DNA of 64,000 nucleotides from Firmicutes bacterium OM04-13BH (lineage in GTDB: Bacteria; Bacillota; Clostridia; Lachnospirales; Lachnospiraceae). This document shows, one piece after another, positions 1 to 8,488 of this stretch. The position numbers and the translations under genes are program-made. The first letter of the stretch is position 1; each line of letters opens with the position of its first letter. Below the pieces are notes generated by a model. That model was not told the DNA's origin. It did not search any database and worked only from the letters and a program-made list of their open reading frames with translations. Where the stretch lies: positions 358 to 64,357 of the forward strand of contig QULP01000014.1 of assembly GCA_003481745.1 (NCBI GenBank). The letters run 5' to 3'.

Positions 1-65
1 TAGACGTGGTACTCTGGCTGATATGATAGACATATTGCAAGAAATAATGTATAATAAAAAATAAA

Positions 66-142
66 GATTCGTCAGCAAATCAGCCGAAGATCTAAGATGC
101 AAAGCTGTAGAACCTGCAAAATAGCAGTAGGTTACAACGTTT
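66..142 (+). ncRNA. Candidate structured leader, possibly a c-di-GMP-I (GEMM) riboswitch
   Basis: The stretch contains GCAAATC followed by GATGCAAAGC. It resembles the paired GCAAA...GACGCAAAGC core of c-di-GMP-I aptamers. A hairpin built on AACCTGC/GCAGTAGGTT and a closing CGT/ACG pair follow. A terminator hairpin lies directly downstream, as expected for a transcriptional switch. The match is by eye only and several consensus positions differ, so the class assignment is tentative. It could be another structured leader. Confidence 0.38.
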
Positions 143-147
143 AAGAT

Positions 148-180
148 GCATTGTCTGAAAAGACAGTGCTTTTTTGTTTT
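148..180 (+). terminator. Intrinsic terminator
   Basis: GCATTGTC and GACAGTGC form an 8-bp stem with one G-U pair, followed by a T-rich run. It sits just after the candidate structured leader, so it may be that leader's expression platform rather than the end of a gene. Confidence 0.7.
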
Positions 181-228
181 GAGAAAATCGGATAGGGACA
201 GGTAGCTGATAATTATAAAAGAAAGACG

Positions 229-330
229 ATGAAGGCAGGGATGGATGCACACCTGTCAAAACCGTTAAAGGTACCGGAACTGATAGATACAATCCGAAAA
301 TTCTGTGCTGGTAAGCAGACGTGTCAGTGA
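229..330 (+). pseudogene. Remnant of a response-regulator receiver domain
   Basis: A reading frame ending at the TGA at 328-330 encodes a short peptide with the motif AGMDAHLSKPL, then a helix-like PELIDTIRKF. This is the conserved C-terminal end of a REC domain, with the Lys of the SKP signature. The matching end of the next gene reads VGMNAHLAKPLD. A stop lies at 193-195 in the same frame, and no phosphoacceptor region is present. It therefore looks like the stump of a deleted or degraded hybrid kinase or response regulator. An ATG at 229 could still allow translation of a 33-residue peptide. Confidence 0.6.
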
Positions 331-359
331 CCGGAAAAAAATAACAGAGGAATAGCAGA

Positions 360-2423
360 ATGAAAAAGGACAGCGAACTATATAAAAAGATAAAATTACA
401 TTGTTGTATTGTTGGATTGATTGCTGTTTTGACAGCACTCATTGTTGGCGTTTTTCTGCTCCATAAGTTGGAAAAGGATGAAAAGACAACCGGAAAATAT
501 ATGGCGCAGATCACTGAGAAAAGAGTCAGGGCAAGGCTGGATCAGTATATCATGCTCTCTGAACTTTTGGGAAATTATATCAGTGCAGGAGAAAATCTGG
601 ATGAAAATACATTTTCTGAACTGGCAGAAAAGATTCCGAATGAAGATGGAGTGATAAAGGCATTTGAACTGGCACCTGAGGGAATTGTTACAGACATTTA
701 TCCGAAACAGGGAAATGAGGGGGCTTTTGGACTGGATATGCTGCAGGAGCATGAACGGAAAAAGGATGCAATTCTGGCGAAGAAGAGCGGAAAATATACG
801 CTTGGAGGACCATATCAGTTAAAGCAGGGAGGAACAGGAGCACTGCTTTTTAATCCGGTTTATCAGGACAATAATTCAGAACAGGGTGAGTTCTGGGGGT
901 TTGTAATTCTGGTGATTGACTGGGAGCGTTTCATTGGTGAGATAAATCTTGATTATTTAAGTGATGCAGATTTCTGTTACAGAATTTGGACCTATGACAG
1001 AGACAGCAGCGACCGGATTATTCTGGCAGAGAGCCAGAGCGATATGCCGGACAACATTCTGACAGTAGAATGTACAGTGCCCAATAACACATGGTATTTT
1101 GATATTATACCTTCAAGGGGATGGATTCCACGTTCTTACTGGATTATGTGTATTGCCATTTCTTATATATTCTCATTATTGATTGCTACAGTATTTTATT
1201 TGACATCCAGCAAAAAACACAGGGAAAGACAATATGAAGCAGAACTGGAAAAATCTGCTGAGCAGGCGAAAAATGCCAATGAGGCAAAAACAAGATTTTT
1301 ATTTAACATGAGCCATGATATTCGAACTCCGATGAATGCAATTGTAGGTTTTTCCGATTTGTTGGAGAAGAATCTGCAAAATGAAAAAAAGGCAAAAGAA
1401 TATCTGGGAAAGATACAGTCTTCCAGTAATCTTTTGTTAATGATCATCAATCAGGTTCTGGAGATGGCCCGGATTGAAAGTGGTACTGCGGTATTGCAGT
1501 TAAAAGCTGAGGATATGGATGCATTATTTCACAGGGTAAATACAGTGTTTGAAGAGGATATCAGAAAGAAGAACTTGCAGTATCATACCGTTTTAGATGT
1601 AAGACATCATTATGCTGTCTGTGATCAGACAAAGTTACAGGAGATCATGTTGAATATTATCAGTAATGCTATAAAGTATACTCCGGAGGGACATTCAATC
1701 CATGTAGAAATACATGAGGCAGTATCAGAGAATCCTTCAAAGATACGTTGTATTTTCTCATGTGAAGATACGGGTATTGGTATAAGTGAAGAATATCTTC
1801 CGCATATCTATGAAGAATTTTCCAGAGAACATACCTCTACAGAAAACAAGGTGCCGGGAACCGGTTTGGGACTTTCTATTATCAAATCTATGATAGAGCT
1901 GATGGGTGGAAGTATTCAGGTAGAAAGCAGACAGGGTATTGGAACAAAATTTACGGTAGATCTTTCTTTTGACATGGCATCAAAAGAAGAGGTATACGGA
2001 AGTCGGAATGCCATAAAGACATCTGCAATTCACACAATAAAAGGGAAAAGAATTCTCATTGCAGAAGATAATGAGCTGAATGCGGAAATAGCGAAGACAG
2101 TTCTCGAAGATGTAGGAGCGTTAGTTACCAGAGTGGAGGATGGACAGCAGGCAGTGGAATTATTTAAAGAGAAACCGGCAGGAACATTTGATGCAATTCT
2201 GATGGATCTGATGATGCCTATTATGGATGGATATACAGCTACGAGGGAAATCAGGTCATTAGAACGTTCAGATTCAAAAACAATACCGATTATAGCTATG
2301 ACAGCAAATGCATTCCAGGAAGATGCTGAAAAGTGCATTGCCGTGGGTATGAATGCTCATTTGGCGAAACCTTTGGATATTGAAAAAGTGATGATAACAA
2401 TCTGTCGTTTAGTAAAAGAGTAA
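360..2423 (+). CDS. CHASE-domain hybrid sensor histidine kinase
   Basis: A 687-aa membrane sensor kinase. An N-terminal transmembrane helix (about 15-35) is followed by an extracytoplasmic CHASE-like domain (about 60-230, with EGIVTDIYP and FGLDML). A second helix lies at about 257-280, followed by HisKA with phospho-acceptor H319 in SHDIRTP. The HATPase shows an N-box, DTGIGI and GTGLGLS. The C-terminal receiver carries D616 in MDLMMP and the terminal Lys motif AHLAKP. It probably autophosphorylates on an extracellular cue and passes phosphate to its own receiver. No DNA-binding partner is adjacent, so the output is unknown. The RBS AGAGGA precedes the ATG. Confidence 0.93.
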   Translation: MKKDSELYKKIKLHCCIVGLIAVLTALIVGVFLLHKLEKDEKTTGKYMAQITEKRVRARLDQYIMLSELLGNYISAGENLDENTFSELAEKIPNEDGVIKAFELAPEGIVTDIYPKQGNEGAFGLDMLQEHERKKDAILAKKSGKYTLGGPYQLKQGGTGALLFNPVYQDNNSEQGEFWGFVILVIDWERFIGEINLDYLSDADFCYRIWTYDRDSSDRIILAESQSDMPDNILTVECTVPNNTWYFDIIPSRGWIPRSYWIMCIAISYIFSLLIATVFYLTSSKKHRERQYEAELEKSAEQAKNANEAKTRFLFNMSHDIRTPMNAIVGFSDLLEKNLQNEKKAKEYLGKIQSSSNLLLMIINQVLEMARIESGTAVLQLKAEDMDALFHRVNTVFEEDIRKKNLQYHTVLDVRHHYAVCDQTKLQEIMLNIISNAIKYTPEGHSIHVEIHEAVSENPSKIRCIFSCEDTGIGISEEYLPHIYEEFSREHTSTENKVPGTGLGLSIIKSMIELMGGSIQVESRQGIGTKFTVDLSFDMASKEEVYGSRNAIKTSAIHTIKGKRILIAEDNELNAEIAKTVLEDVGALVTRVEDGQQAVELFKEKPAGTFDAILMDLMMPIMDGYTATREIRSLERSDSKTIPIIAMTANAFQEDAEKCIAVGMNAHLAKPLDIEKVMITICRLVKE

Positions 2424-2530
2424 AAAAATTTGAAAGCTGAGCTTTTACTTGTTCAACTGTCAAACTTTCGAGAAGAGAAAAAACACAGCCAATACTTGCA
2501 AAAAAGAAGAAAACGTTGGATAATAAGAAA

Positions 2531-2580
2531 AAATGTATTCTCAGAATTCTTACTACACTTGATTTAAAGAATTTGAGAGT
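2531..2580 (+). promoter_or_regulatory. Leader element shared with the pyrC leader
   Basis: It contains AAATGTATTCTCA, then CTTGATTT 27 nt later and GAGAGT 44 nt later, ending about 30 nt before the proC start. The same blocks in the same order and spacing lie upstream of pyrC at 20185-20235. TCTCAGAATTCTT and AAGAATTTGAGA can pair as a long stem. The role is unknown. It is either a shared cis-regulatory RNA/operator or a small repeat. Confidence 0.5.
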
Positions 2581-2610
2581 TTGTAAAACAATACAGGAGG
2601 TTTGACAGAC

Positions 2611-3405
2611 ATGAAAATAGGATTTGTAGGCTGTGGAAATATGGCAACCGCAATTATTGGCGGGATATTAGAAAAAGGAATCTTAAAAAAAGAGGATATC
2701 AAGGCATCTACGAAAACAGAAAACTCTGCTAAAAAAGTACAGGAAACACTTGGAATCGAATGTACAACCGATAATAAGAAGGCAGTACAGGATGCAGATG
2801 TAATCTTTTTAGCAGTAAAACCTCAGTTTTGTGAAGAAGTAATTCAGGAAATAAAATCAGAAATAAAATCAGAACAGGTGATTATTTCGATTGCAGCGGG
2901 AAAGAAACTGGAATGGTTGGAAGCACAGTTTGGAGCAGGTCATAAAATTATCCGTACCATGCCAAATACACCGGCGCTGGTTGGAGAAGGCATTACAGGT
3001 GTCTGCCCGAATAAAGAGGTTACAGAAAGAGAACTCGAAGATGCGCTGGTGCTGCTTCGTTCTTTTGGACGTGCAGATACCGTGACAGAAAAAATTCTGG
3101 ATGTGGTTGGCGCAGTCAGCGGAAGCTCACCGGCATTTGTGTTTATGTTTATCGAAGCAATGGCAGATGGAGCAGTTGCAGAGGGCATGCCAAGAAAACA
3201 GGCATATGAATTTGCAGCACAGGCTGTATATGGAAGTGCAAAGATGGTATTAGAAACGGGTATGCATCCGGGTGAATTAAAAGATATGGTCTGCTCACCG
3301 GCGGGAACAACAATAGAGGGAGTTGGTGTGTTAGAAGAAAGAGGCATGCGAAGTGCAGTTTCCGAAAGTATTCGTGCCTGTGTAAAGAAAACAAAACAGT
3401 TATAA
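2611..3405 (+). CDS. proC: Pyrroline-5-carboxylate reductase
   Basis: NAD(P)H-dependent reduction of 1-pyrroline-5-carboxylate to proline, the last step of proline biosynthesis, in the cytoplasm. The 264-aa protein opens with the Rossmann motif GFVGCGNMA and carries the family segments AVKPQ, RTMPNTPALVGEG and the C-terminal dimer domain with GSSPAF and SPAGTTIEGV. The ATG at 2611 is chosen over an in-frame TTG at 2602 because AGGAGG (2595-2600) lies 10 nt before the ATG but only 1 nt before the TTG. It appears monocistronic, behind a structured leader shared with pyrC. Confidence 0.95.
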   Translation: MKIGFVGCGNMATAIIGGILEKGILKKEDIKASTKTENSAKKVQETLGIECTTDNKKAVQDADVIFLAVKPQFCEEVIQEIKSEIKSEQVIISIAAGKKLEWLEAQFGAGHKIIRTMPNTPALVGEGITGVCPNKEVTERELEDALVLLRSFGRADTVTEKILDVVGAVSGSSPAFVFMFIEAMADGAVAEGMPRKQAYEFAAQAVYGSAKMVLETGMHPGELKDMVCSPAGTTIEGVGVLEERGMRSAVSESIRACVKKTKQL

Positions 3406-3433
3406 AAATTCAAGTCGAACATTCGTGAGGCTT

Positions 3434-3541
3434 GGCGCACGATTCTAGTCAGCACAAGCTGACAAATTCTTCTTAGAATCGCTGCGGTCTACACTTCGTT
3501 ACGGTCCGCGCAGAACCATCGTCCACTGGACAATGTGCGCC
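3434..3541. repeat. Multi-hairpin structured intergenic element
   Basis: An outer stem GGCGCAC/GTGCGCC (3434-3440 with 3535-3541) encloses nested hairpins. These are GATTCTA/TAGAATC around GTCAGC/GCTGAC-type arms, an imperfect GC-rich hairpin, and GTCCA/TGGAC near the end. The composition is clearly more GC-rich than the surroundings. No ORF is supported. This is typical of REP-like palindromic units or a structured RNA, but the family is not identified. Confidence 0.6.
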
Positions 3542-3551
3542 CCACGGAGTG

Positions 3552-3602
3552 TTATCTCAGTCGGAAATTGAGATAATTTTGCAATATATAACATTGCAAA
3601 AC
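3552..3602 (+). terminator. Tandem hairpins, terminator-like
   Basis: TTATCTCA/TGAGATAA forms an 8-bp stem followed by TTTT. It is immediately followed by a second stem, TTTTGCAAT/ATTGCAAAA. Together they probably end transcription from proC, after the structured repeat. Confidence 0.55.
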
Positions 3603-3672
3603 AAAAGCTCTCCTGTTAAAATAAAAGAAAAGGAATCATGGAATAGTTTTTATTTTGACAGAAGGGATGAAA

Positions 3673-3894
3673 ATGGAACGAATTTTTCGATTAAGAAAAC
3701 ACTGTCGGAAGAGTAAGAATCCATTGGCAAAGCTGGCAGGTGTTTTTTGTGGAGTGATTTTAGAATGTTATCTCTGGAAATTAGAGAGAAAGTATGGGAT
3801 ACAATTTGAAAAAGAACTGGATAAAAGGCAGGAAGAAACCTGGAGACGGATACGAAGACAGATAAAACAAAAGGGAAAAAAGCAGGAGCCTTAG
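3673..3894 (+). CDS. Small basic hypothetical protein
   Basis: About 73 aa, not recognised. It is very basic at both ends (RLRKHCRKSK; RRIRRQIKQKGKK), with a central hydrophobic stretch (LAKLAGVFCGVILECYLW) that could be one membrane or buried helix, followed by a charged helix. The ATG at 3673 is preferred because GAAGGG lies 6 nt upstream; an in-frame TTG at 3655 would add six residues. Its stop codon lies inside a terminator hairpin shared with the convergent CYTH gene. Whether it is expressed is uncertain. Confidence 0.55.
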   Translation: MERIFRLRKHCRKSKNPLAKLAGVFCGVILECYLWKLERKYGIQFEKELDKRQEETWRRIRRQIKQKGKKQEP

Positions 3895-3915
3895 TTAAAT
3901 GGGCTCCTGTGTTTT
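3878..3915. terminator. Bidirectional terminator overlapping two convergent stop codons
   Basis: CAGGAGCC/GGGCTCCTG arms flank a loop that contains the TAG of the plus-strand small ORF and the reverse-strand TAA of the CYTH gene. An A-run lies on the left and TGTTTT on the right, so it can serve both strands. Confidence 0.75.
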
Positions 3916-4353
3916 ACCGGCTGACAAGGTACTGTTATGATAAATTTTGGAAAAGGTGACATCTTCTCCAAACCAGTCCGGTGCAGTAAAAGAATTAGCC
4001 GAAGATTCGTCAGGAAATTCAACTTCTGCGAGAATCAGTCCTTCATAAGGGGCGTCAAATACATCTAATTCGATGGTATAAGTTTTAAAAGGAATAAGAT
4101 AGCGGGTTTTGGATAAAATAATGCCGTCGGCTTTTTCTCTAAGATGACAGTAAGCCTGTTCATTTAACGGCAGATTGTATTCTTCTCTTACCATAAGTCC
4201 ACGACCTTTATAAGTAAAGATATAATCGTCATCCTGTTTTCGGATTCGGATAACAGGGTCGGTGTTTAGATAGGCCTGTTCAATTTTGTGAAAAGAATAT
4301 TCATTTAGGGAAAATGGCAGGTTTTTAATCAGATATTTTCTTTCGATTTCCAT
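3895..4353 (-). CDS. CYTH domain protein
   Basis: A 152-aa protein starting with the signature EIERKYL of the CYTH fold (adenylate cyclase CyaB / thiamine triphosphatase). Alternating charged residues line the predicted tunnel: RIRKQ, YKGRG, REEYNLPL, KTRYLI, ELDVF and EVEF. Members bind triphosphate compounds with divalent metal. The bacterial proteins are often inorganic triphosphatases, so the exact substrate here is unknown. It is convergent with the small basic ORF and divergent from the DJ-1 family gene. Confidence 0.88.
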   Translation of the reverse strand: MEIERKYLIKNLPFSLNEYSFHKIEQAYLNTDPVIRIRKQDDDYIFTYKGRGLMVREEYNLPLNEQAYCHLREKADGIILSKTRYLIPFKTYTIELDVFDAPYEGLILAEVEFPDESSANSFTAPDWFGEDVTFSKIYHNSTLSAGKTQEPI

Positions 4354-4393
4354 AAAATAAAATGCTCCTTTGATTTTTATAAGATGATTGAAA

Positions 4394-4423
4394 TATCATT
4401 TACCAGTATCGTATCATAATTTG
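4394..4423 (+). promoter_or_regulatory. Candidate promoter for the DJ-1/PfpI gene
   Basis: TTGAAA and TATCAT lie about 18 nt apart in the divergent gap upstream of the RBS. The match is moderate. Confidence 0.35.
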
Positions 4424-4451
4424 AGAAAAAAGCAAACAGGAGGAATGTCAC

Positions 4452-4997
4452 ATGGCAAAAGTATGTGTGTTTTTAGCAGAGGGCTTTGAAGAAGTAGAAG
4501 GATTGACCGTTGTTGATTTGTTAAGAAGAGCCGGAGAAGAAGTGCTTATGGTTTCGATTGGAACAAGTCTTGAAGTGACGGGCTCCCACGGGATTAAAGT
4601 GAGTGCAGACCGGTTATTTGAAGAGGCAGATTACAGTGATGCAGATATGCTTGTACTGCCGGGCGGGATGCCGGGCACTTTGCATTTAGGAGAACACAAA
4701 GGTTTAACCGAATTGTTGATAAAATTTAATGAAGCAGACAAAAAAGTAGCAGCAATCTGTGCCGCACCAGGAGTATTTGGAGCAAATGGAATTTTAAAAG
4801 GCAGAAAAGCAACCTGCTATCCGGGATGCGAGGAAAAATTAAAAGGGGCAGTTCTTTCGGAAGAAGCAGTGGTACGTGATAAGAATGTGACAACAAGCAG
4901 AGGGGTTGGAACGGCAATTGCGTTTGCGCTGGAGCTGATTAGTCAGTTAGAAGGTGAAGTAAAGGCACATCAGATAAAAAAATCAATCGTTTATTAA
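4452..4997 (+). CDS. DJ-1/PfpI family protein
   Basis: 181 aa, full length for the YajL/DJ-1 branch of class I glutamine-amidotransferase-like proteins. Visible motifs are the N-terminal EGFEEVE, the glycine-rich VLPGGMPG, and the nucleophile elbow AAICAAP with the conserved cysteine. Relatives act as protein/nucleic-acid deglycases, glyoxalases or chaperones under oxidative or carbonyl stress, and the exact activity is debated. Strong RBS AGGAGG upstream. It stands alone just before the tig operon. Confidence 0.9.
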   Translation: MAKVCVFLAEGFEEVEGLTVVDLLRRAGEEVLMVSIGTSLEVTGSHGIKVSADRLFEEADYSDADMLVLPGGMPGTLHLGEHKGLTELLIKFNEADKKVAAICAAPGVFGANGILKGRKATCYPGCEEKLKGAVLSEEAVVRDKNVTTSRGVGTAIAFALELISQLEGEVKAHQIKKSIVY

Positions 4998-5138
4998 AAA
5001 AATGCTGGTATTTTAAAAAACCTTGTGCTATACTGTGATAATGACTGTAAGTATGAAAAATGGTCTATTTATGGGCAGAAATGCATGAATACCTAATATG
5101 CATCAATACATATAGAATTCAAGGAGGAATCATTTAAA

Positions 5139-6449
5139 ATGAGCGTACAGGTAGAAAAACTCGAAAAAAACATGGCAAAGCTGACAGTTGAAGTATCAGC
5201 AGAAGATTTTGAAAAAGCAGTAAACACTGTTTACAACAGAAACAAAAAAAGCATCAACATTCCAGGATTCCGTAAAGGAAAAGCTCCACGTGTTATGATT
5301 GAAAAAATGTATGGAGCAGGTGTATTTTTTGAAGATGCAGCAAATCTTCTGATTAATACAGAATATCCAAAGGCAGCACAGGAAAGCGAATTAGACATCG
5401 TTTCCAGACCAACAATTGACATTGTACAGATTGAAAAAGGAAAATCTTTCATCTTTACAGCAGAAGTTGCTGTAAAACCGGAAGTTACTTTAGGTGAATA
5501 TAAAGGTGTAGAAGTAGAAGTATCCGCAGCAGACGTAACAGAAGAAGAAGTTGCAGCAGAACTGAAAAAAGAACAGGAAAAGAACTCCAGAACAATCGAC
5601 GTAGATGACAGAGCAGTTGCTGATGGAGACATGGTAACACTTGACTTTGAAGGATTCGTTGACGGAGTTGCTTTTGAAGGCGGAAAAGGAACCGATTATC
5701 CGCTGACAATTGGTTCTAACTCTTTCATCCCGGGATTTGAAGAGCAGTTGGTTGGTGCAGTAATCGGAGAAGAAAAAGAAGTAAACGTTACTTTCCCGGA
5801 AGATTATCATGCAGAAGACCTCAAAGGAAAAGCTGCTGTATTTAAATGCACAGTAAAAGCAATTAAAGTAAAAGAACTTCCGGAATTAGATGATGAATTC
5901 GCAAAAGATGTTTCTGAATTTGAAACATTTGCAGAATACAAAGCTGATATCGAAAAGAACTTAAAAGAAAGAAAAGAAGCAGCTGCAAAACGTGAAAAAG
6001 AAGATAAAGTAGTAGATAAAGTAATTGAAAATGCACAGATGGATATTCCGGAAGCTATGGTTCAGCTTCAGATTGAGGAGCTGTTAAACAACTTTATCTC
6101 AAGACTTCAGCAGCAGGGACTTTCCATTGACCAGTACTATCAGTTCACAGGTTCTGACCGTGCAGCAATGGAAGAACAGTTAAGACCACAGGCTATGAAG
6201 ACGATCCAGACACGTCTGGTACTTGAAAAAGTTGCAGAAGTAGAAGATATCCAGATTTCTGATGAAAAAGTCAATGAAGAAATTGCAAAAATGGCTGAAG
6301 CATATAAAATGACAGCTGAAAAATTAAATGAATTAATGGGTGACTACGAAAAAGAACAGATGAAGAAAGATTTAGCTGTTCAGGAAGCAGTTACTTTACT
6401 TGCAGATGCTGCAAAAGTAACAGAAGTCGTAGAAAATAAAGAGGCTTAA
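5139..6449 (+). CDS. tig: Trigger factor
   Basis: Ribosome-associated chaperone and peptidyl-prolyl isomerase for nascent chains. The 436-aa length is normal. It has an N-terminal ribosome-binding domain with the signature GFRKGKAP (about 43-50), a FKBP-type PPIase domain (about 155-245, DMVTLDFEGFVDG), then a long helical C-terminal cradle. Strong RBS AAGGAGGA. It leads the conserved tig-clpP-clpX-lon-engB block, coupling folding to proteolysis. Confidence 0.97.
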   Translation: MSVQVEKLEKNMAKLTVEVSAEDFEKAVNTVYNRNKKSINIPGFRKGKAPRVMIEKMYGAGVFFEDAANLLINTEYPKAAQESELDIVSRPTIDIVQIEKGKSFIFTAEVAVKPEVTLGEYKGVEVEVSAADVTEEEVAAELKKEQEKNSRTIDVDDRAVADGDMVTLDFEGFVDGVAFEGGKGTDYPLTIGSNSFIPGFEEQLVGAVIGEEKEVNVTFPEDYHAEDLKGKAAVFKCTVKAIKVKELPELDDEFAKDVSEFETFAEYKADIEKNLKERKEAAAKREKEDKVVDKVIENAQMDIPEAMVQLQIEELLNNFISRLQQQGLSIDQYYQFTGSDRAAMEEQLRPQAMKTIQTRLVLEKVAEVEDIQISDEKVNEEIAKMAEAYKMTAEKLNELMGDYEKEQMKKDLAVQEAVTLLADAAKVTEVVENKEA

Positions 6450-6489
6450 TCAGTCCTTTGAACCTGTTTGACAGAATAGGAGGAGTTTC

Positions 6490-7074
6490 ATGAGTTTAGT
6501 ACCATATGTGATTGAACAGACAAGCAGGGGCGAGAGAAGTTATGATATTTATTCCCGCTTGCTGAAAGACAGAATTATCTTTTTAGGAGAAGAAGTAAAT
6601 GATACAACTGCAAGTCTTATTATTGCTCAGCTTCTGTTCTTGGAATCAGAAGATCCTGGAAAAGATATTCAGTTATACATTAACAGCCCGGGTGGTTCAG
6701 TTTCAGCAGGATGGGGAATTTATGATACCATGCATTATATTAAATGTGATGTATCAACAATCTGCGTAGGTATGGCTGCAAGTATGGGAGCATTCCTTCT
6801 TGCAGGTGGTGCAAAAGGAAAACGTTTTGCTCTTCCGAATGCAGAAATCATGATTCATCAGCCATCTGGCGGTGCAAAGGGTCAGGCAACAGAGATTGAA
6901 ATCGTTGCAAATATGATTCTGAAAACCAAAAAGAAACTGAATGAGACTCTGGCTGCAAATACTGGTCAGCCTTATGAAGTCGTTGCCAGAGATACGGAAA
7001 GAGATTATTATATGTCCGCAGAAGAGGCAAAGGCTTATGGTCTGATTGACAGCATAATTGAGTATAAAAAGTAA
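6490..7074 (+). CDS. clpP: ATP-dependent Clp protease proteolytic subunit
   Basis: 194-aa serine protease forming the ClpP tetradecamer that degrades substrates unfolded by ClpX or ClpC, both in this window. The catalytic triad is visible as S98 (GMAASMG), H123 (MIHQPSGG) and D172 (RDTERDYYM). The N-terminal [22 protein letters not shown] is typical. The RBS is AGGAGG. It is 40 bp after tig and 80 bp before clpX, with a weak terminator between. Confidence 0.98.
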   Translation: MSLVPYVIEQTSRGERSYDIYSRLLKDRIIFLGEEVNDTTASLIIAQLLFLESEDPGKDIQLYINSPGGSVSAGWGIYDTMHYIKCDVSTICVGMAASMGAFLLAGGAKGKRFALPNAEIMIHQPSGGAKGQATEIEIVANMILKTKKKLNETLAANTGQPYEVVARDTERDYYMSAEEAKAYGLIDSIIEYKK

Positions 7075-7084
7075 GACAAAAGAT

Positions 7085-7116
7085 AAGACTCCTGCGCTTT
7101 GGCTCGGGGGTCTTTT
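7085..7116 (+). terminator. Terminator/attenuator between clpP and clpX
   Basis: AGACTCC and GGGGGTCT form a stem followed by TTTT. It could partly uncouple clpX from tig-clpP, or be leaky. Confidence 0.6.
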
Positions 7117-7154
7117 CGCCATTAAAAAGAGAAGTAAAACAGAAAGGAAAAGAA

Positions 7155-8450
7155 ATGGCAATGAAAGGAAATGAACCGAAAGTCCGCTGCTCATTTTGTG
7201 GAAAAACACAGGAGCAGGTGCGTAAATTGATCGCCGGACCAAACGGAACTTATATTTGTGATGAGTGTGTGGAAATCTGTGCAGAAATCTGTGCGGAAGA
7301 AAGTGCAGATTATGCAGAACCGATGAACGATGAAATTAATCTGCTGAAACCACAGGAGATTAAGTCATTTCTGGATGACTATGTAATCGGACAGGATGAA
7401 GCCAAAAAAGTACTTTCCGTAGCAGTTTATAATCATTATAAAAGAGTATTGGCAGGCAGTAATTCAGATGTAGAACTTCAGAAGAGTAATATTTTGATGT
7501 TAGGACCGACAGGTTCCGGAAAAACTCTGCTTGCACAGACACTTGCAAAACTGTTAAATGTTCCATTTGCAATCGCAGATGCGACAACACTGACAGAAGC
7601 AGGTTATGTAGGAGAGGACGTAGAAAATATTCTGCTTAAGATTATTCAGGCAGCAGATTATGATGTAGAACGTGCACAGTATGGTATTATCTACATTGAT
7701 GAAATTGATAAGATTACCAGAAAATCAGAAAATACTTCCATTACCCGTGATGTATCCGGTGAAGGGGTACAGCAGGCACTGCTGAAAATTATTGAAGGAA
7801 CAGTTGCAAGTGTTCCGCCTCAGGGAGGAAGAAAACACCCGCAGCAGGAATTTATCCAGATTGATACCAGCAATATTTTATTTATCTGTGGTGGTGCATT
7901 TGAGGGCTTAAATAAAATTATTGAAACCCGTATGGATACAAAATCAATCGGATTTAATACTGAGATTGCAGATAAAAAAGAACGAAATATCGGTGATGTG
8001 TTAAAAGAAGTTATGCCGCATGACCTTGTAAAATTTGGTATGATTCCGGAATTTGTCGGACGAGTACCGGTTGTTGTTTCTTTGGATGCGCTGGATAAAG
8101 AAGCTCTGGTTCGTATCTTAAAAGAACCGAAAAATTCTTTAGTAAAACAGTACGAAAAACTGTTTGAATTAGATGGCGTAAAATTAGAGTTTGATGAGTC
8201 CGCAATTAATGCCATTGCAGAAAAATCTATGACAAGAAAAACCGGAGCGAGAGGACTTCGCGCTATCATGGAGAATACCATGATGGATTTAATGTATGAA
8301 ATTCCATCCGATGAGACCATCCGTTCCTGCAAGATTACCAAAGAAGTGGTAGAAGGAACAGGAAGTGCCGAACTCGAGCATGGAGAAATGCAGCCTCCGA
8401 CAAGAAGAAGCAAAGGCGGACGCAAACGCAATAAACCGGAAACAGCATAA
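7155..8450 (+). CDS. clpX: ATP-dependent Clp protease ATP-binding subunit ClpX
   Basis: 431-aa AAA+ unfoldase feeding ClpP. An N-terminal C4 zinc-binding domain (CSFCGK...CDECVEIC) recognises substrates and adaptors. Walker A GPTGSGKT is at 117-124, Walker [11 protein letters not shown] follows, then sensor 2 [10 protein letters not shown]. The IGF-type ClpP docking loop appears as IGFNTE. The C-terminal tail is basic ([11 protein letters not shown]). It follows clpP in the same orientation. Confidence 0.98.
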   Translation: MAMKGNEPKVRCSFCGKTQEQVRKLIAGPNGTYICDECVEICAEICAEESADYAEPMNDEINLLKPQEIKSFLDDYVIGQDEAKKVLSVAVYNHYKRVLAGSNSDVELQKSNILMLGPTGSGKTLLAQTLAKLLNVPFAIADATTLTEAGYVGEDVENILLKIIQAADYDVERAQYGIIYIDEIDKITRKSENTSITRDVSGEGVQQALLKIIEGTVASVPPQGGRKHPQQEFIQIDTSNILFICGGAFEGLNKIIETRMDTKSIGFNTEIADKKERNIGDVLKEVMPHDLVKFGMIPEFVGRVPVVVSLDALDKEALVRILKEPKNSLVKQYEKLFELDGVKLEFDESAINAIAEKSMTRKTGARGLRAIMENTMMDLMYEIPSDETIRSCKITKEVVEGTGSAELEHGEMQPPTRRSKGGRKRNKPETA

Positions 8451-8488
8451 GAACGGAATACATCAATGAAAATAAGGAGGTGTGGGAA

